From NCBI GenBank assembly GCA_964477875.1, contig CAYZFR010000016.1:1-31905 (forward strand): a stretch of DNA of 31,905 bases, given 5' to 3'. Below the pieces are notes generated by a model that saw nothing but the letters and a program-made list of their open reading frames with translations, was not told the DNA's origin and made no database searches. This document shows, in pieces, positions 14,219 through 20,966 of the stretch. A program made the position numbers and the translations under genes. Numbering within the stretch: position 1 is the stretch's first letter; every line of letters starts with the position of its first letter. The stretch comes from Kuafuiihalomonas sp964477875 (GTDB lineage Bacteria > Myxococcota > Kuafuiibacteriia > Kuafuiibacteriales > Kuafuiibacteriaceae).

Positions 14219-15093
14219 ACAAGTCTTTGGAAGGACACGCGTCGATCTACGACCATCGATGGAAAGACTCACTTTTGAGCTGGCTCGGCCGTAGTGCACT
14301 TTGGGTCCCCCTCGGGATCTTGGTCGTCCTGCTCGGAAAAGTCCTGTGGGAAGGAGCCAGCCGCTTGAGCGTGGAGTTCCTCACGAGCTATCCCTCTCGA
14401 TTTCCTGAAGCAGCAGGCATCGTTTCGCCCATTGTCGGATCCTTCATGCTCATCATGGGAACGATCGTCGTCGCAGTGCCCCTCGGGATCGGGGCGGCCG
14501 TCTATCTTGAAGAGTACGCAGAAGACAATGGCTTTACTCGGCTCCTCGAGGTCAATATCTCTACGCTCGCTGGCGTCCCGTCCGTCGTCTATGGCCTGCT
14601 CGGACTCGAACTCTTCGTGCGAATCGTGGGCCTCGGTCGAAGCGTCGCTGCCGGGTCGCTGACGCTCTCACTCCTGGTGCTTCCGATCGTCATCATCGCT
14701 TCACGCGAAGCCATCCGGACCGTCCCTGATGACCTCCGAGAAGCGGCGCTCGGGCTCGGAGCCGACAGATGGACGGTCGTGCGACGAATCATCCTCCCGA
14801 CGGCGCTTCCGGGGATCATGACAGGGACAATCCTCTCGATCTCGCGCGCCATCGGCGAGACGGCCCCCATCATCCTGGTAGGCGCTTTGGCCTATATCGC
14901 GTTCATACCTTATGGACCCGGGTCACCCTATACGGCGTTGCCCATGCAGATCTTCAACTGGATCTCTCGTCCCCAACCAGAGTTCGAGCGCGCGGCGGCA
15001 GCAGCCATCATCGTCCTGCTCGGGATCGTTCTCACGCTTAATGCGCTCGCAATCTATCTGCGCGACCGAATGCAACAAAGGATGAACCAGTGA
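14215..15093 (+). CDS. pstA: Phosphate ABC transporter permease PstA
   Basis: This 292-residue membrane protein is the second permease of the phosphate importer. It has the paired signatures VNISTLAGVPSVVYGLLGLELF, the EAA loop LREAALGLGADRWTVVRRIILP near residue 178, and ISRAIGETAPIILVGALAYIAF. The last two motifs are typical of PstA (IGETAP rather than IGETM). A further hallmark is the C-terminal YTALPMQIFNWISRP segment, which PstA proteins share. It overlaps pstC by 4 nt at the start. Its stop TGA (15091-15093) overlaps the pstB GTG start (15090). Length matches the family (about 280-300). Confidence 0.94.
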   Translation: MNKSLEGHASIYDHRWKDSLLSWLGRSALWVPLGILVVLLGKVLWEGASRLSVEFLTSYPSRFPEAAGIVSPIVGSFMLIMGTIVVAVPLGIGAAVYLEEYAEDNGFTRLLEVNISTLAGVPSVVYGLLGLELFVRIVGLGRSVAAGSLTLSLLVLPIVIIASREAIRTVPDDLREAALGLGADRWTVVRRIILPTALPGIMTGTILSISRAIGETAPIILVGALAYIAFIPYGPGSPYTALPMQIFNWISRPQPEFERAAAAAIIVLLGIVLTLNALAIYLRDRMQQRMNQ

Positions 15094-15851
15094 GTGAACC
15101 GGCGATTCGTGTGGAGAATCTCAACGCGTGGTACGGCGAAAATCACGCCGTTCAGGAAGTGTCTGTGCAGTTCGAGCCAAACACGGTCACCGCTTTGATC
15201 GGCCCGAGCGGCTGCGGTAAGTCGACCTTCCTCCGATGTATCAATAGATTGCATGAGACAATCCGAGTCGCACGGGTCCGGGGCGAGGTCTATTTCGAAG
15301 ACCGAAACATCTACAGCAAGGATGTCGATCCGGTGCTGCTGAGGCGAAGGATCGGGATGGTCTTCCAAAAGCCGAACCCTTTCCCGGCGATGTCCATACG
15401 AGAGAATGTCCTGGCCGGGCTCACGCTCACCGGGTTGTCGCCGAAGACGAGCGAAGAAGAGGTACTCGAACGCTCGTTGAGAGCCGCCGCACTGTGGGCC
15501 GAGGTGAAAGATGGTCTCGACGAGCCGGGCCGCAGCCTGTCCGGCGGACAGCAGCAGCGCCTTTGCATCGCTCGCGCGATCGCCGTCGAACCCTCCGTGA
15601 TCTTGATGGACGAACCTTGCTCCGCGCTCGACCCGATCGCTACCAGCCGGGTCGAGGAGACCATTGCGGACCTCAAAGACCAGTACACCTTCATCGTCGT
15701 GACTCACAACATGGCAGAGGCAAAGCGAGTCTCGACGAAGACCGCATATTTCCTGAGCGGCAAGCTCATCGAGTTTGGTGAAACCAAGAAAGTTTTCGAG
15801 GACCCCGACGACGAGCGCACGACGGACTACATCGAAGGCCGATTCGGCTGA
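15090..15851 (+). CDS. pstB: Phosphate ABC transporter ATPase PstB
   Basis: PstB hydrolyses ATP to drive phosphate import through PstCA. The 253-residue protein has Walker A GPSGCGKST at 38-46, the PstB-specific stretch LRCINRLHE right after it, MVFQKPNPFPAMSIRENV (Q-loop), signature LSGGQQQRLCIARAIA, Walker B VILMDEPCSALDPIAT and H-loop VVTHNMAEAKRVS. Length is normal (about 250-260). The start is GTG at 15090, overlapping the pstA stop. No phoU, phoB or phoR follows, so the usual regulatory partners lie elsewhere or are absent here. It is the last plus-strand gene before the convergent tyrosine operon. Confidence 0.96.
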   Translation: MSEPAIRVENLNAWYGENHAVQEVSVQFEPNTVTALIGPSGCGKSTFLRCINRLHETIRVARVRGEVYFEDRNIYSKDVDPVLLRRRIGMVFQKPNPFPAMSIRENVLAGLTLTGLSPKTSEEEVLERSLRAAALWAEVKDGLDEPGRSLSGGQQQRLCIARAIAVEPSVILMDEPCSALDPIATSRVEETIADLKDQYTFIVVTHNMAEAKRVSTKTAYFLSGKLIEFGETKKVFEDPDDERTTDYIEGRFG

Positions 15852-15997
15852 GGACGAGAACGCAGCGGCCGGGACACTGAGGCCGAGCTCGGACTCCATC
15901 GGATCATCGGGGTTGTCTTCGTTCGACCCGCCCGGGGTTCACGGCGAGTGCGGGGGGCCTATTCGGTTCGTTGCATCTCGAGCGGCCGACGACCTTC
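15852..15997. other. Convergent gap between pstB and hmgA
   Basis: The 146-bp region lies between two convergent operon ends. A weak CGGCC/GGCCG pair (15866-15870 and 15881-15885) is the only stem I see. There is no T-run, so no confident intrinsic terminator can be called in either direction. Confidence 0.35.
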
Positions 15998-17152
15998 TCA
16001 AACGAAGCTCGACTGGTAGCTGGGGTCTTCGACTTCGGCCGCGAAGGGGGTGAAGCGGAGGGTCTTGAAGGTGTCCATCATGACCGCGAGCTCGGAGGTC
16101 TCGGTGGTGCCGATGGAGGCCTCGTAGGCCCCGGGGTGGGGGCCGTGGGGCACGCCGGCGGGGTGCAGGGACAGGCTCCCTGGGCCGACGCCCTTGCGGG
16201 AGGTGAAGTTGCCCCGGCTGTAGAACAGGACCTCGTCACAGTCGACGGAGGCGTGCGGGTACGGGCAGGGGATGGCTTCGGGGTGGAAGTCCACCTTTCG
16301 GGGGACAAAGCTGCAGATCAGGCCCCCGCGGGTGGAGAAGGTGCCGTGCCAGTCCGGGGGCAGGTGCACGAGCCCGGCCCGGGGCTGGAAGTTCAGGATC
16401 GGAAAGACGAAGGGGTAATTCGAGCCGTCCCACCCCACCACGTCGAGAAGCGAATGGGGCAGACGGAAGCCGTGGAAGCCCTCGCGCTTCACCACCAGCT
16501 CTCGGATCCCTTCGTCCATCGGTCCCTGGAACTCGGGACGCCGAAAGTCCCGATGGCAGTAGGGCGCATCCATCCGGAGCTGGCCGGTTTCGGTCCGCCA
16601 CTGTTTGAGCAGGCCCACTCCGCCCGGGCACTCGATGCTGAGCCAGTACTGCTTCACGCCCTCGTCGGGGACGAAGCGGTGAGCGATGCCCTTGGGAATG
16701 ACGACGTAGTCGTCCTTTTCGTAGCGGAGATCGCCGAGCATCGTCCGGACGAGGCCGCTTCCCTCGAACACGTAGAAGAGGTCGTCAGCCTCGCCGTTCA
16801 CGAAATACATCGGGTCTGGTGCGTCGGGCTGGACGATCCCGAGGACGACGTCCTCGTTGAAGATGAGCGGGATCCGAGCGTCCAGAGCTGGACCGCCCTT
16901 GGGGTTCATGTCCTGGCTCTTGAAGTGGCGCTTGCGAAGTCGCGGCGCCGGCGCCGCCTCGGGAAGAGCGTGGCCGTGGGCAAGCTCGACCTGCTCGTGA
17001 ACCTGAGGGCGATGAAGGTGGTACGCGATCGTATAGGGACCGTCGAAGCCTTGGCGGGTGATGCACTCCTCATGGCGCAGCTCGCCCTCCGGACCGCGCA
17101 TCGCGATGTGATGCTTGGCCGGGACCTCGCCCACCTGCATGCGCTCCAGCAT
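15998..17152 (-). CDS. hmgA: Homogentisate 1,2-dioxygenase
   Basis: This enzyme opens the aromatic ring of homogentisate with O2 to give maleylacetoacetate; it is Fe(II)-dependent and cytoplasmic. From ATG 17152 it has 384 residues, the size of the shorter bacterial type (the human-like form is about 445). Likely iron ligands are H300 in YPHASVD, an acidic residue at 306/307 (DEVLFY) and H336 in the SLHPAGVPHGPH motif, whose H330 matches the second conserved His. FVFPILNFQPRAGLVHLPPDWHGTF and IPKGIAHRF mark the cupin core. The frame opens up to 17227, but that would overlap hppD; 17152 leaves a 4-nt gap after its stop. ATG at 17140, preceded by GGAG, is an alternative. It is the last gene of the operon. 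Confidence 0.9.
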   Translation of the reverse strand: MLERMQVGEVPAKHHIAMRGPEGELRHEECITRQGFDGPYTIAYHLHRPQVHEQVELAHGHALPEAAPAPRLRKRHFKSQDMNPKGGPALDARIPLIFNEDVVLGIVQPDAPDPMYFVNGEADDLFYVFEGSGLVRTMLGDLRYEKDDYVVIPKGIAHRFVPDEGVKQYWLSIECPGGVGLLKQWRTETGQLRMDAPYCHRDFRRPEFQGPMDEGIRELVVKREGFHGFRLPHSLLDVVGWDGSNYPFVFPILNFQPRAGLVHLPPDWHGTFSTRGGLICSFVPRKVDFHPEAIPCPYPHASVDCDEVLFYSRGNFTSRKGVGPGSLSLHPAGVPHGPHPGAYEASIGTTETSELAVMMDTFKTLRFTPFAAEVEDPSYQSSFV

Positions 17153-17156
17153 GAGT

Positions 17157-18281
17157 TCAGACCCGGCCTTCCTGCTGCTGCTCCCGCTCGATGCTCTCGA
17201 ACAACGCGCGGAAGTTTCCGGCGCCAAATCCCTCGTCGCCCTTCCGCTGGATGATCTCGTAGAAGAAGGGACCGGCCTCCTTCTCGCCGTACAGACCCGC
17301 TGACTCCTTCAAGAAGATCTGCAGCAGATAGCTCTTCTCTTCCTCGCCGTCGACCAGGATGCCGAGGTCTCGAAGTACCTCGACGTCCTCGTCGATGCTA
17401 CCGATCCCCATGTCCTTGATCCGCTGCGGCAGCGCGTCGTAATAGGTTCCCGGTGTGTGCATGAAGCCCACGCCCTGGGCCCGGAGCGAGCGGACGGTGG
17501 AAATGATGTCGTCCACCGTCAGCGCGAGATGCTGCACGCCATCGCCCCGCAGGTCGTCGCAGAAGACGTAGATCTGAGACTGCTTGAAGAAGGGCCGCCA
17601 GGGCTCGTTGTTGGCGAACTTTACCTTCGAGTCAGGGTCGTACATGACCACCGAACGCAAGCCCGATCCCTTGTCCGTCCGCTCGGAGACGTCGGTGGTG
17701 TGAAACTGCACGTCCCAGAACTGGGTCAGGCCCATAACGTGCTTCATCCACAGCAGCGCAGGGCTCATGGTCATGAAGTTCGAGGTGATGTGGTCGATGC
17801 TCTTGAAGCCGTGCTTGTTCTTCCCGCCCTTGGGAGTGGAGAAGGTCTCGACGCCGGGACCCAGGCCTCGATGGCCGTCGGCTCGCTGCGCGAAACGGAA
17901 CACGGTGGGTCCGAAAGGCGTCGTGATGTCGAACCAGGCGTAGTCGTTGCCCTGGCGCTGGACGGCCTCGATCGGCGTCCCACCTCGCTGCTCGAGAAGC
18001 TGGAACGCTTTGTCGACGTCCTTGACCTGGAAGGTGATGCGACCAACGCCGTCGGGGTGTTTGGCTAGATAGGCCTTGGCCTCGCCGTCGCCGGAGGGGG
18101 CCGTGCACTGTACGGTGACGTCACCGGCGTTGAAGATCCGGGAGGTGTCGGCGCCCTTGGCCGCCCCGACCTCGGCGAAGTCGAGGTGGTCGACATAGAA
18201 GCGCCGGCTTCGGTCGAGGTCGTGAACGAAATATTGAAACGACTCGATGCCGGTCAGTCCGATTGATTCCAACTTGCTCAT
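17157..18281 (-). CDS. hppD: 4-Hydroxyphenylpyruvate dioxygenase
   Basis: HPPD converts 4-hydroxyphenylpyruvate and O2 to homogentisate, the second step of tyrosine breakdown. From ATG 18281, preceded by AAGGA, it is 374 residues, the normal bacterial/eukaryotic-type length. It has two VOC folds. The iron triad is visible in the second half: H164 in SIDHITSN, H251 in GVQHLALTVDDI, and E342 in FFYEIIQRKG. Other conserved stretches are GYFVHDLDRSRRFY-like near residue 17, MSPALLWMKHVMGL, and NEPWRPFFKQSQIYVF. The longer open frame to 18440 adds an unrelated Arg/Pro-rich leader that is antisense noise. Its start overlaps the maiA stop by 4 nt. Confidence 0.95.
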   Translation of the reverse strand: MSKLESIGLTGIESFQYFVHDLDRSRRFYVDHLDFAEVGAAKGADTSRIFNAGDVTVQCTAPSGDGEAKAYLAKHPDGVGRITFQVKDVDKAFQLLEQRGGTPIEAVQRQGNDYAWFDITTPFGPTVFRFAQRADGHRGLGPGVETFSTPKGGKNKHGFKSIDHITSNFMTMSPALLWMKHVMGLTQFWDVQFHTTDVSERTDKGSGLRSVVMYDPDSKVKFANNEPWRPFFKQSQIYVFCDDLRGDGVQHLALTVDDIISTVRSLRAQGVGFMHTPGTYYDALPQRIKDMGIGSIDEDVEVLRDLGILVDGEEEKSYLLQIFLKESAGLYGEKEAGPFFYEIIQRKGDEGFGAGNFRALFESIEREQQQEGRV

Positions 18282-18937
18282 GCTCTGTTCCTTTTCGGCT
18301 CGGCGTCGACCTGACGGTCGGGGTGCGCCGCCTCGAAGGCCGGGTGCGCTTGGCACGTGGCCTCGATGCGGAGCAGCGACGGGTAGTCGCCGAGGTCGAT
18401 GCCGAATCGCCGCGCCGAGAACAACTGCGGCACGATGCACGCGTCGGCAAGGCCTGGTCGACTCCCGAGCGCGAAGGGGCCGTCACTCACCTTGCTCTCC
18501 AGGGCGGCCAAGCCCTTGGTCAGGAAGGGCCGAACCCACTCCTGCTTGGTCGTCCCGAGCCGCTCCACCGCCTGGAGAACGCTCAGGTTCTGAAGAGGCT
18601 GCATGCCGCTGTTCACGATCTCGGCGATCTCCAAGGCCCGAAAACGGGCCCACGGCTCGGTGGAGACAAGCGCGGGCTCGGGGTAGCGGGTCTCCAGCCA
18701 ATCGATGATGGCGAGGCTCTGGGTGAGGTGTCGGGTCCGGCTCTCCTCGTCCTCGACGGCCAGCGTCGGCAGCTGAGCCATCGGGTTCAGCCGGAGGTAG
18801 TCCGGCCCGTGCTGCTCCCCCCCGTCCCGGAGGAGGTGGATGGGCAACGACTCGTATTCCAGCCCCTTGAGCCCGAGCGCGATCCGCACCCGCCAGGCGG
18901 AGGAGCTTCGCCAGTAACCGTAGAGCCGCAGCTTCAT
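18278..18937 (-). CDS. maiA: Maleylacetoacetate isomerase (zeta-class GST)
   Basis: This glutathione-dependent enzyme turns maleylacetoacetate into fumarylacetoacetate. The 219-residue protein has the zeta-class signature SSSAWRVRIAL with the catalytic Ser run at 11-13 and R16. It continues with LRLNPMAQLPTL and TQSLAIIDWLETRYPEP (N-terminal thioredoxin fold), then the helical C-terminal domain with IVNSGMQPLQNLSVL and DGPFALGSRPGLADACIVPQLFSARRFG. Length fits the family (about 210-220). It overlaps fahA at its start (18934-18937) and hppD at its end (18278-18281), each by 4 nt. Confidence 0.94.
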   Translation of the reverse strand: MKLRLYGYWRSSSAWRVRIALGLKGLEYESLPIHLLRDGGEQHGPDYLRLNPMAQLPTLAVEDEESRTRHLTQSLAIIDWLETRYPEPALVSTEPWARFRALEIAEIVNSGMQPLQNLSVLQAVERLGTTKQEWVRPFLTKGLAALESKVSDGPFALGSRPGLADACIVPQLFSARRFGIDLGDYPSLLRIEATCQAHPAFEAAHPDRQVDAEPKRNRA

Positions 18938-19911
18938 CCGCCGACCACGGTCTGCTCGATGCTTCCGAACATCGAGCGTCCTTCGGCACCGGGCATGTCG
19001 ATGCGGATCCGGTCGCCTATCTTCATGAAGGAGGTCGAAGCTTCGCCGCTCTCGACGATCTCGATCATGCGTCGCTCGGCCAGGCAGGAGATGCCGCGAC
19101 TTCGGTCCTCGTTCGACACCGTGCCCGAGCCGAGGATGGTTCCGGCGGTGAAGGCCCGGGTCTTGGTGATGTGGGCGATGAGCTCGGCGAAGCTGAAGTG
19201 CATCTCGGGGCCGGCGTGGGTCTTTCCGACCTGCTCTCCGTTGAGGAAGGAGTTCATGACCAGGTGCACTCGGCCGTCGCGCCAGCTATCGCCCAGCTCG
19301 TCGGGGGTGACCGCCAAGGGCGCGAAAGCGGTGGCGGGCTTGGAGTTGAAGAAGCCGAAGCTCTTGGCTAGCTCGGTCGGGATCAAGTTCCGGAGCGAGA
19401 CGTCGTTACAGATGGTCAGAAGGCGCACGTGGTCGAGAGCCTGGTCGGCCTTGATGCCCTGGGGTGTGTCGCCGAGGATGGCGCAGACCTCGGCCTCGAA
19501 ATCCAAGCCCCAGGCCGGGTCGTCGAGCCGAATGTCGTCTTGAGGCCCGAGCAGGACGCCGGAGCCGCCCTGGTAGATGAGCGGGTCGGTCTCGAGCGTC
19601 TTCGGTGGCTCGGCCCCCCGGGCCTTCCGGACCAGCCGCACGTGGTTCAAGAAGGCCGAGCCGTCCACCCATTCGTAGGCCCGCGGCAGGGGCGGGCCGA
19701 AACGCGAGGGTTCCACGGGGCTGCCGTTGACTTCGCCTTCGTTCAGGCGCTTCGAGAGCGCCCCCAATTCGGGGGCGCAGGCCGCCCAGTCGTCGAGCGC
19801 GGCCTGAAGCGTCGGCGCGACCCCAGTGGCTTCGATGAAGCGCTGGCCGTCCACGGATACGACGACGAGGCGGCCGTCTCGGCTTCCGTCACGAAGGGTC
19901 CCCAACTTCAT
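18934..19911 (-). CDS. fahA: Fumarylacetoacetate hydrolase family protein (fumarylacetoacetase)
   Basis: The enzyme hydrolyses fumarylacetoacetate to fumarate and acetoacetate, the final step of the pathway. The 325-residue product has the FAH-fold metal motif DFEAEVCAILG (two Glu ligands) near residue 138 and ICNDVSLRN (Asp ligand) near 167. GSGVLLGPQDDIRLDDPAWGLDFE and GTILGSGTVSNEDRSRGISCLAERRMIEIVESGE are also typical of the family. It begins the operon, and the three downstream genes overlap or nearly abut it. Upstream of its ATG lies a short hairpin (ACCCC/GGGGT, 19927-19945). No clear Shine-Dalgarno is visible (CCCTCCTCCC precedes the ATG on this strand). The substrate is strongly implied by its neighbours. 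Confidence 0.92.
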   Translation of the reverse strand: MKLGTLRDGSRDGRLVVVSVDGQRFIEATGVAPTLQAALDDWAACAPELGALSKRLNEGEVNGSPVEPSRFGPPLPRAYEWVDGSAFLNHVRLVRKARGAEPPKTLETDPLIYQGGSGVLLGPQDDIRLDDPAWGLDFEAEVCAILGDTPQGIKADQALDHVRLLTICNDVSLRNLIPTELAKSFGFFNSKPATAFAPLAVTPDELGDSWRDGRVHLVMNSFLNGEQVGKTHAGPEMHFSFAELIAHITKTRAFTAGTILGSGTVSNEDRSRGISCLAERRMIEIVESGEASTSFMKIGDRIRIDMPGAEGRSMFGSIEQTVVGG

Positions 19912-19926
19912 GGGAGGAGGGCTAAC

Positions 19927-19945
19927 ACCCCTCTTTCGCGGGGGT
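19927..19945. terminator. Short hairpin between the hypothetical gene and fahA
   Basis: ACCCC (19927-19931) pairs with GGGGT (19941-19945) around a 9-nt loop, in the 42-bp gap between the minus-strand hypothetical gene and fahA. It may end the upstream transcript or act in the fahA leader. There is no clear T-run, so the assignment is weak. Confidence 0.3.
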
Positions 19946-19953
19946 CGAGCGGC

Positions 19954-20916
19954 TTATTGTTCAGGGTTTTCATCGGGAAGGCTCGCCAGCCACGCTCGGG
20001 CGGCGGGAAGCGTGAGAAGGCCCCGGAGGATAGGCCACGTGGCCTCGGCCCAGGCGTCGAACGGGGGATCGAACTCCCCGAGGCCGTGGGCGTCCAGCGC
20101 CTCGCCCACCGTCCGGTCGGCGTGGCGGGCGAACCAGTTTCGCAGGCCCCTCTCCAAAGCTTGTTGGGCGGTCTCGGTCCTGGCCCAGTGGCGCCCCGCC
20201 GCGGCCAGCAGCGCCTCGGTCTCGGACGGCTCGGGGAGCAGCGCCGCCGTGTGGGCAACCTGCTGCTGGGCCGCGAAGGCGACGAAGCTGCGGCGCGCCG
20301 CCACCGCCTGCTCGGAGTCGACCTGGCCGACCGCGAAGTCGGCCGCCCGCTCCAGCGCCTTCTGGGAGCCGTGGTCGACGAATCGCTTCACCTCGGGCTC
20401 GAGCCGCTTTTCGACTTCCTCCGCCACCGACGCGACGACACCGGTGCCCATCTTGGCGAAGCGACCCAAAAACCCCGGCAGGAGGTTCTGGATCACCCGC
20501 GGGACGGCGGTCGAGAAGTCCCGAACCGAGCGGTAGAGGGTGTCGGCGATCAGCATGTCCGCCGCCGGCTGGGCAAAGAGATGTCGGATCCAGGCCTCGG
20601 GAGGAAGACCGGGCCTCGCCGCGATGGCCTGGGCCGCGGACACGGCTTCGGGCCCGAACAAGACCTCGGGGCTCTCCTCCATCTCGGCCAGCTCCGCCCG
20701 CACGTCTTCGAGGACCTGCGCGACCGCCTTCGCCCAGGCGGCGGCGATAGCCTCCTTGCGATGGGCTCGCACGAGTCCGAGGAGGCCGTCCTCGTCGACC
20801 CAGCGCGAAACCGGGGTCGACCGAGCCTCTCGCCAAAGCTCGGGGAGCAGACGGCGCCAGTCCGCCTCCGCCCGCTCGTCGGTCAATCTCTTCTGCAGCC
20901 ACTCCACGCCCGACAT
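19954..20916 (-). CDS. Hypothetical helical protein
   Basis: From ATG 20916 it has 320 residues; the frame extends to 20979 but that part would overlap the S9 peptidase start. A GAGG lies directly against this ATG and 8 nt-spaced before the GTG at 20907, so the start is uncertain by three codons. The protein is rich in Ala, Glu, Arg and Leu and almost entirely helical. Residues about 155-175 (IQNLLPGFLGRFAKMGTGVVASV) include a semi-hydrophobic hairpin, followed by a coiled-coil-like acidic helix (EEVEKRLEPEVKRFVD). There is no signal peptide. I do not recognise the family. It precedes the tyrosine operon on the same strand, 42 bp away, but has no evident link to it. Confidence 0.6.
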   Translation of the reverse strand: MSGVEWLQKRLTDERAEADWRRLLPELWREARSTPVSRWVDEDGLLGLVRAHRKEAIAAAWAKAVAQVLEDVRAELAEMEESPEVLFGPEAVSAAQAIAARPGLPPEAWIRHLFAQPAADMLIADTLYRSVRDFSTAVPRVIQNLLPGFLGRFAKMGTGVVASVAEEVEKRLEPEVKRFVDHGSQKALERAADFAVGQVDSEQAVAARRSFVAFAAQQQVAHTAALLPEPSETEALLAAAGRHWARTETAQQALERGLRNWFARHADRTVGEALDAHGLGEFDPPFDAWAEATWPILRGLLTLPAARAWLASLPDENPEQ

Positions 20917-20966
20917 CCTCGCAGCTTTGCCTTTCGACGCGCCAGCGGGTTTGCTAGCTCCATGGG

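Noticed and set aside
15852..15997. Bidirectional terminator between pstB and hmgA
   Set aside because: Only a 5-bp stem with a 10-nt loop and no T-run; too weak to call.
17153..17227. N-terminal extension of homogentisate dioxygenase
   Set aside because: The extra 25 residues are Ser/Arg-rich, overlap the end of hppD and are absent from the enzyme family.
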